A stretch of DNA of 64,000 bases from Candidatus Epulonipiscium sp. (GCA_012841565.1 DUUM01000230.1:13600-77599), one strand, 5' to 3'; numbered from the stretch's first letter, positions 44,713 through 55,494 are shown. The notes: generated from the letters alone by a model not told the origin. A program made the numbers and translations.

Positions 44713-47487
44713 ATGAAAACGAAAAGAATATCAATCTCAATTTTAACAGTATTTTTATTAATATTTGCGACAGCTTTGTTAGCTCCATATGGGGAGGATG
44801 AAGAGAGAGAATTAGTAAGTTATGATTACTCTCAGATTGAAGTAAATACAAATAAAGAACAAATTATTTTGAATCTAAAAGACAATAAGGATTTAGAGTA
44901 TAAACGCAGTTTCAATATAATAGAGCCAGGGGAATACTATATTGAAGCACAATATCTTCCTAAAGAAGGAAATGGTAGAGACATGCAATTTAACATCTAT
45001 ATTGATGGGGTGAATATCGCAAAGCAATCTGGTGTATCCTCTTTATCAAGGTTTTTTATAAGTTCGCCAGAGTTTAAGCAAACATTAGCAGGAGATGAAG
45101 TTCGCCCAGAACAATCAGAAATATTTGTTAGAAGCAAGGAAGCATTTAGGGATAATTCTAAGTCATTAATAAAAATCTTTTTAGAAATAGGTGAACATAG
45201 CTTAGAAATTATAAATATTAAAGAAGAATGTGAAATAGATGCAATTTATTTGTCTCCTGTAAAGGGGAGAACTTATGAAGCGTATGTAGAAGGCTCACCC
45301 AATAAGGAAGGAGCGAGCAATTACATTAACCGTGTTGAAGCAGAAATGCCTTACCTAAAGTCCGTAGCAGATTTATATCCTATATATGACCGGTCAAGTC
45401 CTTATACAACACCATATAACCCAACTGACTTAAGATATAATACCATTGGTGGTCAAAATTGGTCAGATGAGGGACAGTGGATTGAGTGGTTAATAGACGT
45501 ACCAAAAGATGACCATTATCAGATAGGATTGAGATATAGGCAAAACTTAAATAAAGGCGTGGAAAGCCTTAGAAGAATCGAAATAGATGGAGAGGTATTA
45601 TTTGATGATTTGGAAGAGGTACCATTTGATTACTCAGTTAATTGGCAACAAAAGTTCCTAGGAGATGATGAGCCTTACTCATTTTATCTTACAGAAGGGG
45701 AACATAGGATAAGGATGGAAGTATCTTTAGGTGAACTATCAGAGATAATCCCGCAAATGAATGATACTATTTATGATCTTAATACACTGTATAGAAAGAT
45801 AATAATGATTACTGGCACTGTGCCAGATATTTATAGAGACTACAACCTAGATGTGGCAATACCAGACCTTATGGAAAGCTTTAACGCTATAAAAATGCAA
45901 TTAGAAAGCTATGAAGCGTATTTAGGTAACCGTTACGGAGAAAAAAACTACTCTTCTAGGGTTATATCGCAGATGGTTAGGCAAATAGATGGGTTTATAA
46001 AGAAACCATATATTATTCAAAAAAACTTAAGTGTATTTAAAACAAATATATCAGCAGCTGCTGAATGGGTACTTTCATTTGAAGAGCAGCCTCTTGAGAT
46101 AGATAGCTTTTACATAACAGGTGTTGGTGTGGCGTTGCCTAAAGTGGAGACTAATCTTTTAGGAAAGATAGGTCATGAGATGAGGTCGTTTTCCGGTTCC
46201 TTTTTCCGAGACTACAGTAATATAGGGTCTGTTGATCAAAATGAGGACATGCCAACTATTACTGTATGGGTAAATAAGGGGAGAGACCAAGCCAATGTAA
46301 TAAAAAGGCTCATCGATAATAACTTTACTAAAGATACAGGGATTGGCGTGAATATAAACCTTGTGCAAGGCGCCTTAGTAAAAGCTGCCATTGCAGGAAA
46401 AGGGCCAGATGTGAACTTATTTACCACTAGGGGAGAGGCGATGAACTTAGCATTTCGCGGTGCCTTATTACCTCTTGATGAGTTTCGTGAATTTGACGAA
46501 TTGACAAAAGATTATATGGAAAATGCCTTTGTACCATATGAATATGATGAGAATTTTTATGCTATTCCAGAAGAGCAAGTATTTTACACCATGTTTGTTA
46601 GGACGGATATTCTTAATAGTTTATCCATTGATTACCCAAAGACTTGGGATGATTTAATGAATATAATGCCTGTTCTTCAAGGAGAAAATTTAGAAATAGG
46701 TCTACCATATACAGATGGCTATGCAACCATGAATAGCGGAATAGGAACAATAAATTTATTACCAACTCTTTTAGCACAAAGAGGAATAGGAATCTACAAT
46801 GAAGATAATACAAAGATTGTTCTAGACTCTAGTGAAGCATATGAGGCCTTTAAAATGTGGTCTGATTTTTACACAATGTATGATTTCCCTCTTTATAAGG
46901 ATGATTTTAATAGATTTAGAACTGGCGAGATGCCAATTATTGTTGCACCTTATACCCTATATAATAATCTGAGAAAGGCAGCACCGGAGATTTCAGGGCA
47001 ATGGAAAATGGTCAATCTTCCAGGGACAAAAAATGAAAATGGAGAAATAGATATTTCAACTAGTGCTAGTGGCTCATGTAGTATTATTCTAAAAGATAGT
47101 AAGAATAAAGAGGCAGCATGGGAGTTTGTAAAATGGTGGAATAGCAGCGAAACTCAGGGCTTGTTCGCGAAGGAAATAGAATCAGAACTTAGTATACTTG
47201 GAAGATATACGCCAGCAAATATTAAAGCTTTTGATCATACAAATTGGTATGAAGATGAAAAGGAAATACTGTTAAAACAATGGAAGAGTGTGGTGGAAAT
47301 ACCAGAAGTTACTGGTGGATATTATGTTTCTAGAAATATAGATAATGCTTTTAGAGCTGTGTACTATAACTCAGAAAATCCAAGAGAGAACCTATACTAT
47401 TGGATGAATATGGTTAATGAGGAACTACTTAGAAAGCAAACAAAAGTTAATGTAAGAAAGGAAGTTCAAGATGGTGGAAAAAGCTAA
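44713..47487 (+). CDS. Large extracellular solute-binding protein with N-terminal carbohydrate-module-like domains
   Basis: A 924-residue surface protein. It has an N-terminal signal/anchor helix (ISISILTVFLLIFATALLA) and no lipobox Cys. Two beta-rich regions resemble CBM-like jelly rolls (about 30-180, EPGEYYIEAQYLPK; and about 205-345, VPKDDHYQIGLRYRQ). A helical linker follows (about 355-475), then an ABC family 1 binding protein (about 500-915; PTITVWVNKGRDQANVI, PDVNLFTTRGEAM, WEFVKWWNS). Family 1 binding proteins are usually 400-450 residues, so this is more than double. GGAGGTG precedes ATG 44713. It likely captures a polymeric or long oligosaccharide for the two permeases after it. 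Confidence 0.78.
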   Translation: MKTKRISISILTVFLLIFATALLAPYGEDEERELVSYDYSQIEVNTNKEQIILNLKDNKDLEYKRSFNIIEPGEYYIEAQYLPKEGNGRDMQFNIYIDGVNIAKQSGVSSLSRFFISSPEFKQTLAGDEVRPEQSEIFVRSKEAFRDNSKSLIKIFLEIGEHSLEIINIKEECEIDAIYLSPVKGRTYEAYVEGSPNKEGASNYINRVEAEMPYLKSVADLYPIYDRSSPYTTPYNPTDLRYNTIGGQNWSDEGQWIEWLIDVPKDDHYQIGLRYRQNLNKGVESLRRIEIDGEVLFDDLEEVPFDYSVNWQQKFLGDDEPYSFYLTEGEHRIRMEVSLGELSEIIPQMNDTIYDLNTLYRKIIMITGTVPDIYRDYNLDVAIPDLMESFNAIKMQLESYEAYLGNRYGEKNYSSRVISQMVRQIDGFIKKPYIIQKNLSVFKTNISAAAEWVLSFEEQPLEIDSFYITGVGVALPKVETNLLGKIGHEMRSFSGSFFRDYSNIGSVDQNEDMPTITVWVNKGRDQANVIKRLIDNNFTKDTGIGVNINLVQGALVKAAIAGKGPDVNLFTTRGEAMNLAFRGALLPLDEFREFDELTKDYMENAFVPYEYDENFYAIPEEQVFYTMFVRTDILNSLSIDYPKTWDDLMNIMPVLQGENLEIGLPYTDGYATMNSGIGTINLLPTLLAQRGIGIYNEDNTKIVLDSSEAYEAFKMWSDFYTMYDFPLYKDDFNRFRTGEMPIIVAPYTLYNNLRKAAPEISGQWKMVNLPGTKNENGEIDISTSASGSCSIILKDSKNKEAAWEFVKWWNSSETQGLFAKEIESELSILGRYTPANIKAFDHTNWYEDEKEILLKQWKSVVEIPEVTGGYYVSRNIDNAFRAVYYNSENPRENLYYWMNMVNEELLRKQTKVNVRKEVQDGGKS

Positions 47488-48379
47488 AGATTTATTAAGT
47501 GAAGTTAAAAAAAACAAAACAAGCTATTATATGATGCTACCTTTTTTACTTTTATTTTTCATATTTACGATTTTGCCAGTTATATTATCTGTGTTTCTAA
47601 GTTTTACAGATTATGATATGGTTCAAAAACCAATATTTGTTGGATTTGAGAACTATCTTCAAATGTTTTTAAATGATGAATACTTTGTAGTAGCCCTTAA
47701 AAACACATTGATATTTGCTATCATAGTAGGGCCATTAAGCTATTTTACCTGTTTTATAATTGCTTGGATGATTAATGATTTAAAACCCATGATGCGAGCC
47801 TTTGTTACAGCTTTATTTTATATACCAACCATCGTTGGGGCGGCTGGATGGGGTGTCTGGAAGCTATTATTTAGTCCAGATGAATATGGATTTGTTAATG
47901 GAATTTTAATGAATTTTGGTTTTTTAAACCAACCAATAGGATGGTTCACAGACGAAAAGTATATTATGCCAATATTAATTATTGTTCAATTATGGCTTAG
48001 TATGGGGATTAGCTTTTTAGCATTTATAGCAGGATTTCAAAATGTTGATAAGACTTTATATGAAGCAGGTATGGTAGATGGCATTAAGAATAGATTTCAA
48101 GAGTTATATTATATAACCATGCCAGCTATGGCAAATCAAATGGTATTTGGAGCAGTCATGCAAATTATAGCAAGTTTTACAGTAGCAGAAGTATCCATAC
48201 AATTGGCGGGGCTACCCAGTGCAGGATATGCAGGAGAGACTATTGTTACTCATATTATAGACTATGGGAACTTAAGGTTTGAATTTGGATACGCCTGTGC
48301 CATGGCGGTAGTTTTGGTAATTATGATGCAATATTTCAAGAAACTAACAATTTGGTTGATTGGAAAGGTTGGGCATTAA
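47471..48379 (+). CDS. Sugar ABC transporter permease (MalF-like), importer 1
   Basis: A 302-residue permease with six membrane spans and the EAA-type loop YEAGMVDGIKNRFQELYYITMPAM. It overlaps the binding-protein gene by 17 bases. It pairs with the next permease as the CUT1-type channel. No ATPase gene is present in the island, so a shared MsmK-like ATPase elsewhere is expected. Confidence 0.88.
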   Translation: MVEKAKDLLSEVKKNKTSYYMMLPFLLLFFIFTILPVILSVFLSFTDYDMVQKPIFVGFENYLQMFLNDEYFVVALKNTLIFAIIVGPLSYFTCFIIAWMINDLKPMMRAFVTALFYIPTIVGAAGWGVWKLLFSPDEYGFVNGILMNFGFLNQPIGWFTDEKYIMPILIIVQLWLSMGISFLAFIAGFQNVDKTLYEAGMVDGIKNRFQELYYITMPAMANQMVFGAVMQIIASFTVAEVSIQLAGLPSAGYAGETIVTHIIDYGNLRFEFGYACAMAVVLVIMMQYFKKLTIWLIGKVGH

Positions 48380-48381
48380 AT

Positions 48382-49266
48382 ATGATATTCAAAAAACTAA
48401 AAATTAATAAGAAACATATAGGAATTAATCAAAGAAGATCAAAGACTGGTGATGGTATCGTTGCACTGATTATCATTCTTTTAGGTTTATTTATGGCTTT
48501 TCCACTGTATTATACCTTTATACAATCTATTAAGCCACCAGAAGAGTTGTTTCAGTTTCCACCGAAGTTATATGTTATAAGGCCAACTTTAGATAGTTAC
48601 CGAGATTTATTTCAGATTATGTCAAATATGTGGGTGCCTTTTTCGAGATATTTATTTAACTCACTATTTATAGCAATATTAGGAACAGGTTTTCACGTAT
48701 TACTTGCATCGATGGCAGCTTATCCTTTGGCAAAACATAAATTTCCAGGTAAAGATTTTATCTTTGCAGTTATATTATTGGGGCTCATGTTTGTGGGACA
48801 AGTAACATTTTTACCATCCTTTGTTATTATTTCGAAATTAGGAATGTTAAATACCTATTGGGCTTATTTACTTCCATCAATAGGGACGTCCCTAGGATTG
48901 TTTTTAATGAAACAATTCATTGAACAAATTCCTGATGCATTGATAGAAGCATCTAGAATAGACGGTGCTAATGAGTGGCGAACATTTTTTCAAATTATTG
49001 TACCAAATGTGAAGCCAGCAATATTAACGGTTATTATATTTCAATTTGTGAACATATGGAATGGCCTTTCAAGTGAACTTGTTTATGCGGAACAATTAAA
49101 AGTGGTAAAAGTTGCCCTAGAACAAATAAGTCTATCAAGTAACTTTGCGAGAATGGGAGCAGCAATGGCAGGGTCAGTACTACTAATGCTTCCACCGATA
49201 ATTTTATTTGTATTATTACAAAAAAATGTAGTTGATACCATGGCCTTTGCAGGAATAAAAGAGTAA
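48382..49266 (+). CDS. Sugar ABC transporter permease (MalG-like), importer 1
   Basis: A 294-residue permease with six spans and the EAA loop IEASRIDGANEWRTFFQIIVPNVKPA. The ATG at 48382 follows the previous stop by two bases; an in-frame start at 48352 would overlap the first permease. Partner of the MalF-like protein. Confidence 0.87.
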   Translation: MIFKKLKINKKHIGINQRRSKTGDGIVALIIILLGLFMAFPLYYTFIQSIKPPEELFQFPPKLYVIRPTLDSYRDLFQIMSNMWVPFSRYLFNSLFIAILGTGFHVLLASMAAYPLAKHKFPGKDFIFAVILLGLMFVGQVTFLPSFVIISKLGMLNTYWAYLLPSIGTSLGLFLMKQFIEQIPDALIEASRIDGANEWRTFFQIIVPNVKPAILTVIIFQFVNIWNGLSSELVYAEQLKVVKVALEQISLSSNFARMGAAMAGSVLLMLPPIILFVLLQKNVVDTMAFAGIKE

Positions 49267-49283
49267 AGGGGATAGGAGTTAAG

Positions 49284-50750
49284 ATGAAAAAATTTAAAAA
49301 AATTAGTATTTTGTTTATTATAATAATTTGTTTTTTTAATATAGAATCATTTGCTATGGCAGCCAATTATAACTCTTATACATATAATGAATGGAAAGAG
49401 TCAGTGGCAGCCCCTGCAAGTTATGCGCCCCTAGTATCAAAGACAGGTAATATGATTGGTGTAGGAGGGTTAAAAGAACCCCAAGATATATTTATGGATG
49501 TGCAGGGAAATCTATATATTGCGGATACTGCTAATAATCGTGTTGTTATTACAGATAAAGACCTAAATTTATTAAGGGTTTTGAACAAGGTTTATATAAA
49601 TGGAAATGAAGAAGAAATAATTGGACCGACAGGATTATATATAAGTGAAGACAATATTTTATATATTTCACAACCATCCTTATCAAGAATTCTGCTTATC
49701 AAAGATGATCAAGTAATACAAATCATTGAAAAGCCTGTAAATAGTTTGATATCAGAAGACTTTATTTTTGAACCAACAAAAATTGGCGTAGATATATACG
49801 GCAGACTCTATGTGTTATCAAAAGGTTCTTACACAGGATTGTTAAAATTCGATCAAAATGGTGAATTTATGGATTTCTTTGGGGCAAATAAGGTTGAGGT
49901 GACATCAAAAGTATTATTTCAATATATGTGGAAAAATATTTTATCTGATACACAAAGAAGTTCTATGACAAGTATAATCCCCATTGAATATTCAAATATA
50001 CATTGTAATGAAGACGGCTTTATTTATACAACCACAGTAGGAACTTCATCACCTTATAATCAAGTGAAAAAGTTAAATCCCTTAGGCAATAATACTTATA
50101 AAAGGCAAGGAAATAGGGAGATTAATTTTGGAGACTATGAACGCTCTTATAATCTGGCATCTACTGTAGATTCATCGTTTATAGACCTTAAGGTAGATGA
50201 AGAAGGATTTATTTTTGGATTAGATTACACAAGGGGTCGTATTTTTGAAAGAGATCAAGAAGGTAATTTGATTTCTGTATTTGGTGGGATAGGAAATCAG
50301 TTTGGAACATTTACAACACCAATTGCCATAGAAACTTATGATAGACATGTATATATTTTAGATTCACTAAAAAACAATATTACCATATTTAAACCAACAG
50401 AATATGGATTATTACTAAGAGAGGCAACTGTTTTATATAATGCTGGTAAGTATGAAGAATCAGCTAAAACCTGGGAAGAACTTATTAAAAGAAACAATAA
50501 TAATATCTTAGTCTATGAGGGCTTAGGTAAGGCTTTCGTACAGGAGGGAGAATATAGACAGGCTCTAGCAAATTTGAAAAAGGGTGGAGAAAGATATAGT
50601 TACTCACGTGCCTTTGCAAAAACAAGATTAGACACCATAAGACAATATGGACCTTATATTATATTTGCATTAATCGTCATGATTATTGTCTTAAATATAT
50701 TTAAAGGTGTTAAAAAACTAAAAGATAGGAGGAGTCGTCGTGAAAAATAA
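49284..50750 (+). CDS. Secreted/membrane-anchored NHL-repeat and TPR protein
   Basis: A 488-residue protein: signal peptide (about 1-27, ISILFIIIICFFNIESFAMA), an NHL-type propeller (about 55-385; LKEPQDIFMDVQGNLYIADTANNRVVI is a textbook NHL repeat), a short TPR pair (about 385-445, ATVLYNAGKYEESAKTWEELIK), and one C-terminal transmembrane helix (about 455-475) with a basic tail. The propeller therefore faces outwards, attached by the C-terminus. It may act as an assembly or substrate-docking platform for the ABC importers; that is inference. Overlaps the YIP1-like gene by 11 bases. Confidence 0.75.
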   Translation: MKKFKKISILFIIIICFFNIESFAMAANYNSYTYNEWKESVAAPASYAPLVSKTGNMIGVGGLKEPQDIFMDVQGNLYIADTANNRVVITDKDLNLLRVLNKVYINGNEEEIIGPTGLYISEDNILYISQPSLSRILLIKDDQVIQIIEKPVNSLISEDFIFEPTKIGVDIYGRLYVLSKGSYTGLLKFDQNGEFMDFFGANKVEVTSKVLFQYMWKNILSDTQRSSMTSIIPIEYSNIHCNEDGFIYTTTVGTSSPYNQVKKLNPLGNNTYKRQGNREINFGDYERSYNLASTVDSSFIDLKVDEEGFIFGLDYTRGRIFERDQEGNLISVFGGIGNQFGTFTTPIAIETYDRHVYILDSLKNNITIFKPTEYGLLLREATVLYNAGKYEESAKTWEELIKRNNNNILVYEGLGKAFVQEGEYRQALANLKKGGERYSYSRAFAKTRLDTIRQYGPYIIFALIVMIIVLNIFKGVKKLKDRRSRREK

Positions 50751-51369
50751 AATTAGTAAAAAAAGTGCATCCAATCCTTTCTATATGGTATTTCACCCAT
50801 TCGATTCCTCCTATGATATAAGATTTAAAAATGAAGGTATATATAGTTATACAATCATCATCTTATTATTATGGTTTTTATCAGCAATCATGGTAAGACA
50901 AAATACGGGATTTATTTTTAATAGAAATAAACTAAGTGATTTAAACGTATTCATTCTCTTTGCTAAGGTTGTTATACCATTTATTATGTGGGTTGTAGGT
51001 AACTGGGTAGTAAGTATACTGATTAATGGTACAGGAAGGTTTAAAGATATATGGATTGTTAGTGCTTATGCTGCCATACCCTATATAATCTCAACCTTAG
51101 GAAGTGTTATTTTAAGTAATATGCTTGTAATGAACGAGCCATTTGCTGAATATCTCCTGTTATTTGGAACTGCGTGGAGTTTAATCATTTTATTTGTAGG
51201 GATGATGGTTATTCATGAATATAAGTTTACTGAAAATATAACGGCTTGTTTATTTTCTATAGCTGTTATGGCAATTATATTATTTTTTCTAGTGCTAATT
51301 GGTAACTTATATCAAGAATTTATGAATTTTATAAGATCTATATATACTGAAATATTATTCCGCTTATAA
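50740..51369 (+). CDS. YIP1-family-like membrane protein
   Basis: A 209-residue protein with about five membrane spans after an N-terminal FYMVFHPFDSSYDIRFK segment, typical of bacterial Yip1-domain proteins found in sugar ABC clusters. Function is unknown. GTG start preceded by AGGAGG. Its overlap with the NHL/TPR gene suggests they work together. Confidence 0.72.
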   Translation: MKNKISKKSASNPFYMVFHPFDSSYDIRFKNEGIYSYTIIILLLWFLSAIMVRQNTGFIFNRNKLSDLNVFILFAKVVIPFIMWVVGNWVVSILINGTGRFKDIWIVSAYAAIPYIISTLGSVILSNMLVMNEPFAEYLLLFGTAWSLIILFVGMMVIHEYKFTENITACLFSIAVMAIILFFLVLIGNLYQEFMNFIRSIYTEILFRL

Positions 51370-51396
51370 ATATAAGGGTGAAGGGGGTGGATTTCT

Positions 51397-53649
51397 TTGA
51401 ATGAAAAAATTAAGATGAAAAACATATTTAAATGGATTATTTATTTCACACTTGTTTCTTTGAGTATATTGTTTATATACTATTTGAAAAATACTTCTAC
51501 TGAAAAAATACAAAATGAAATGGTTTGGTCTATAGAAGTAAACGAGTCAATAGGAAAAGAAAGAATTATAGTATCTGAAAATGATCAATTAAAATTATCT
51601 TTTCAAGAAGATACGGCAACAGTTTTTATAGAAGATAAAAATACTAAAGAAGTATGGCGTTCTAATCCAGAAGATGCCAGTGAAGATAAAGTAGCCTTTG
51701 GTTTAAATAAGACAAATTTATTATCACAGTTAATTATCGGATATATAGATGAGCAAAAGAGCTCATTTGTGGTCAACAGTCATATTGGCAGTGTTAAAGC
51801 TAAGACCTTTGAATATGAAATAAAAGACAATGGGGTTTATGTAAAGTATTTTTTTAAAGACACAGGTTTTGAAGTTCCTGTTTACTATGGAATTAGCGAT
51901 GACTATTTTACGGCTAAAATATTAAATGACAAGATTGTAGAACATGGTCCGTATAAAATTACAGACATTACACTTTTACCTTATATGGCTAGTGGTAATA
52001 AAGAGGACGAAGGATATATTGTGCTCCCGGATGGTAGTGGGAGTTTAATGGAATTTAATAATAATAAACAAAGTTATTTAGCTTATTCAGAGGCAGTTTA
52101 TGGTAGGGATCTCGCTTTAAATACAAATACCAAAACAAGGGTGAAGAAAAACATTACAATGCCTATTTTTGGAATAAAGAAAAATGACCAAGCTATACTT
52201 GCAGTTATTAACCAGGGGGAATACCAAGCGGATATTAATGCGGAGGTTAGTGGAAAATCAACGTCAAATAATATTGCCTATACAAAAATAAATTATATGT
52301 ATTTAGATACTCATAAATTATTTGAAAACACAGCTAGTGAAGAGATATCCCAGATGTGGTCAGAACAATTTAATAAGTTTCCAGAGTACGAAGTAAGGTA
52401 TTATTTTTTAGAAAAAGACTCTGATTATACAGATATGGCACTTCGTTATCAAAGATATCTTGTAGAAGAGAAGGGTATGATGGGGCTTGCAAAATCTGAA
52501 GGAAACAAATCCAAAGTTAATATAGATTTGCTTGGTTCAGTAGATAAGATAGATACCTTTCTAGGTATTCCTTATAAGACACTAGAAGTTTTAACTTCTT
52601 ATGAAGACGTTGGAAATATTGCTCAAGATTTGGGGCCTGTGACAGACTTAAGTATTAGGTATTTAGGGGGATTAAAAGGTGGACTTAAGGGGAAGGTCCT
52701 AGATAGTGTGAAATTTGAAAAAAAACTGGGTGGAAAATCTAAATTTAATAAAATGGAGAGTCTTCTAGAAGATCTAGATGTCAGCCTTTATCCATCATTT
52801 GATATTGTTAATATGTACCGAACTGGCAATGGATATAAGAAGCTAGATTCTACAAGAAATGTTCACAGGTCCGCTGCTTATCAATATGATTATTTATTAA
52901 GTACAGGTGCGAAAAATCCTAAGCTTCCGCCTTCATACTTAATATCACCTGGAAAAATAGATAAACTAACATCAAAGTTAACAAAGTCATTAAATCAAAA
53001 TAAGTGGCAGAATGTTGCCATAGCTGGAATGTCTAATATGATTTATTCGAATTATAAGAAAGATGGTGTTTCAAGGAATGAAACAGGTACAATATTTGAG
53101 CAAAGTCTTTTAGATTTTAAAGAAGAGATCGAAACCTTAGTTCTTGATAGTGCCCTTGGATATGGCTTGCCATATGCAGATGTAATTACGAATGTACCGG
53201 TATATTCAAGTGAATTTGATATGGTAGATAAATCAATTCCCTTTTATCAAACTGTAATGTCAGGGCATGCCACCCTTTATAGTGAACCTATAAATATGAT
53301 GGGGGATATCAATGATTATCTACTAAAACTAGCTGAAACCGGAGTAAATCCTAGTTATATGTTTATTGCTAATGATCCTAGTTTACTTATGAATAGCAAC
53401 TATGCTTATTTGTATTCCAATGGTTATATGGACTGGAAAGATGAGCTGTTACAGACGGCAAAAAGATTTAGTGAATTATCAATCATCAGTAATGAAAAGA
53501 TCATAGGTCATAAAGAGGTTAGTCAAAACGTATTTGTGACAAGCTTTAGCAATGGATATAATGTGTATACCAATTATAATAGTGAAGATGTAACAACTGA
53601 TGGTGTAACAATAGGTAAAAAGGATTTCCTAGTAAGGGGTGATGACTAA
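51397..53649 (+). CDS. DUF5696-like membrane-anchored protein
   Basis: A 750-residue protein with an N-terminal transmembrane anchor (about 12-30) and a large outer part: beta-rich region (about 45-330; GYIVLPDGSGSLMEFNN, YGRDLALN) then an alpha/beta region (about 365-720) that might be barrel-like. It matches what I know of DUF5696 proteins in Paenibacillus/Lachnospiraceae sugar clusters. No catalytic residues can be assigned, but a glycoside-active enzyme is possible. The start is a TTG after AAGGGGGTGG. Function unproven. Confidence 0.7.
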   Translation: MNEKIKMKNIFKWIIYFTLVSLSILFIYYLKNTSTEKIQNEMVWSIEVNESIGKERIIVSENDQLKLSFQEDTATVFIEDKNTKEVWRSNPEDASEDKVAFGLNKTNLLSQLIIGYIDEQKSSFVVNSHIGSVKAKTFEYEIKDNGVYVKYFFKDTGFEVPVYYGISDDYFTAKILNDKIVEHGPYKITDITLLPYMASGNKEDEGYIVLPDGSGSLMEFNNNKQSYLAYSEAVYGRDLALNTNTKTRVKKNITMPIFGIKKNDQAILAVINQGEYQADINAEVSGKSTSNNIAYTKINYMYLDTHKLFENTASEEISQMWSEQFNKFPEYEVRYYFLEKDSDYTDMALRYQRYLVEEKGMMGLAKSEGNKSKVNIDLLGSVDKIDTFLGIPYKTLEVLTSYEDVGNIAQDLGPVTDLSIRYLGGLKGGLKGKVLDSVKFEKKLGGKSKFNKMESLLEDLDVSLYPSFDIVNMYRTGNGYKKLDSTRNVHRSAAYQYDYLLSTGAKNPKLPPSYLISPGKIDKLTSKLTKSLNQNKWQNVAIAGMSNMIYSNYKKDGVSRNETGTIFEQSLLDFKEEIETLVLDSALGYGLPYADVITNVPVYSSEFDMVDKSIPFYQTVMSGHATLYSEPINMMGDINDYLLKLAETGVNPSYMFIANDPSLLMNSNYAYLYSNGYMDWKDELLQTAKRFSELSIISNEKIIGHKEVSQNVFVTSFSNGYNVYTNYNSEDVTTDGVTIGKKDFLVRGDD

Positions 53650-54563
53650 TGGATAAAACAACTAAAAGAAGAAAGAGGATAAAACCACTTTCTTACGAAA
53701 AAAAGAAGCGAATTTATGGATTTATGTTCATTCTTCCTTGGCTTATTGGATTTATCTTATTCTTTGCAATTCCATTTAAGGAGTCCATACAATACTCGTT
53801 TTCTAAATTACAAGCGTCACCTAGTGGATTTACGAGTACCTTTATTGGATTACAAAACTATAAATATGCATTGTTTAATGATCCGAACTTTATAGTTGAA
53901 GCAGTAAACTCTTTAAAGGATTTAATTAAAATCCCCTTAATTATCGTATATAGTCTTTGTTTTGCACTGCTACTTAAAGGTGAGTTTAAGGGCCGAGGAC
54001 TTGTTAGGGCTATTGCATTTTTACCGGTCATAATAGGCTCTGGTGTACTCATGCAAATCCTAAGGGAAGATGTTTTTTCTCAAGGGATTAAAGGGAGTTC
54101 TACAACCTATTTATTTAATTCAGGTGGTTTAGACTCTTTATTTATAGCGATGGGATTAAACCAAGGGGTATTAAATTTTATAAATCAAATCGTAAATGCA
54201 ATATTTGATTTAACATGGAGCTCCGGGGTACAAATATTACTATTTTTATCAGGGCTTCATAATATACCAGACTATGTATATGAAGCATCATCCATAGAAG
54301 GAGCAAGGAGCTTTGAGCAGTTTTTTAAAGTCACCTTGCCCATGCTAACGCCCATGTTATTATTAAATATTATTTATAGCATTATTGATATGTTCTCTGA
54401 CTATGGAAATAAAATAGTTAGAATGATCTATTCCGCAGCTTTTGATGATGTGAAATTAGGATATGCATCCGCCTTATCGATTATATATTTTACAATGGTA
54501 ATAACTGTGCTTTCTCTAGTTTATATGTTATTAAAAAAACATATAATTGTAGAAGATAATTAA
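53649..54563 (+). CDS. Sugar ABC transporter permease (MalF-like), importer 2
   Basis: A 304-residue permease with six spans and the EAA-like loop YEASSIEGARSFEQFFKVTLPML. An unusual extended extracytoplasmic loop (about 135-180, REDVFSQGIKGSSTTYLFNSGG) is present. It overlaps the DUF5696-like gene by one base (TAATG). Confidence 0.87.
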   Translation: MDKTTKRRKRIKPLSYEKKKRIYGFMFILPWLIGFILFFAIPFKESIQYSFSKLQASPSGFTSTFIGLQNYKYALFNDPNFIVEAVNSLKDLIKIPLIIVYSLCFALLLKGEFKGRGLVRAIAFLPVIIGSGVLMQILREDVFSQGIKGSSTTYLFNSGGLDSLFIAMGLNQGVLNFINQIVNAIFDLTWSSGVQILLFLSGLHNIPDYVYEASSIEGARSFEQFFKVTLPMLTPMLLLNIIYSIIDMFSDYGNKIVRMIYSAAFDDVKLGYASALSIIYFTMVITVLSLVYMLLKKHIIVEDN

Positions 54564-54573
54564 GGAGGACAAA

Positions 54574-55494
54574 ATGTATAAAATAAAAAACAATATGATT
54601 AAAAAAAGATTATATCAAATAAGTAAATATTCATTATTAGTTTTACTTTCATATCAACTCTTATATCCTGTACTATTTATATTTAGCATGGCCATTAGAA
54701 ATCCGATTGATGCATATGACCCAAGTGTTATCTGGATTCCTAAAAACCTTTCTTTAACAGGTTTTATAGATGCCTTTAGATCAATGAAATATTTAGATGC
54801 ATTAAAAACAAGTTTAGCCATCAGTATAGGTTCATCAATCCTAGATGTAATTTCTTGTTCTTTAGCAGGATACGGTTTTGCAAGATATAAATTTCCGGGG
54901 AAAAATATATTATTTGCTTGTGTAATACTTACATTAATCGTACCTATGCAAACCATAATGCTACCATCGTATATGAATATGAAAGAGTTTACAGCAGGGG
55001 GGATTTTGCCAACGCCTATCAATATGATTGGAAGTAATTGGACTTTTTACTTGCCATCTTTACTTGGATCAGGTATTAGATCAGGATTGTATATTTATAT
55101 ATTTAGACAATTTTTCGAGTCCATGTCCAGTTCTTTAGAAGAGGCTGCTTATGTAGATGGCAGTGGGCCATTTAAAACCTTTTTACACATTATGCTGCCA
55201 AATGCTAAAAATGCAATAATTTCAGTATTTCTGTTTTCCTTTGTATGGCACTTTAATGATTTTTATAAAGCTAACCAATTCCTTGGGACAAAAAGAAAGA
55301 CGTTAATTGTAGCACTATCATCTTTAAGGGTCGATTTATCTAATTATGTTGGTGGCCAGACTATATCAGATCCTTTGAGAATTGTAACAAGAATGCAAGC
55401 AGGATGTTTACTTGCAATTATACCAATGCTAATACTATTTATCATAACCCAAAATTATTTCTCAGATAGTATTGAACATATGGGTATAAAATAA
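54574..55494 (+). CDS. Sugar ABC transporter permease (MalG-like), importer 2
   Basis: A 306-residue permease with six spans and the EAA loop LEEAAYVDGSGPFKTFLHIMLPNAKNA. AAGGAGG precedes the ATG. It pairs with the previous permease, and the next gene encodes the binding lipoprotein. Confidence 0.88.
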   Translation: MYKIKNNMIKKRLYQISKYSLLVLLSYQLLYPVLFIFSMAIRNPIDAYDPSVIWIPKNLSLTGFIDAFRSMKYLDALKTSLAISIGSSILDVISCSLAGYGFARYKFPGKNILFACVILTLIVPMQTIMLPSYMNMKEFTAGGILPTPINMIGSNWTFYLPSLLGSGIRSGLYIYIFRQFFESMSSSLEEAAYVDGSGPFKTFLHIMLPNAKNAIISVFLFSFVWHFNDFYKANQFLGTKRKTLIVALSSLRVDLSNYVGGQTISDPLRIVTRMQAGCLLAIIPMLILFIITQNYFSDSIEHMGIK

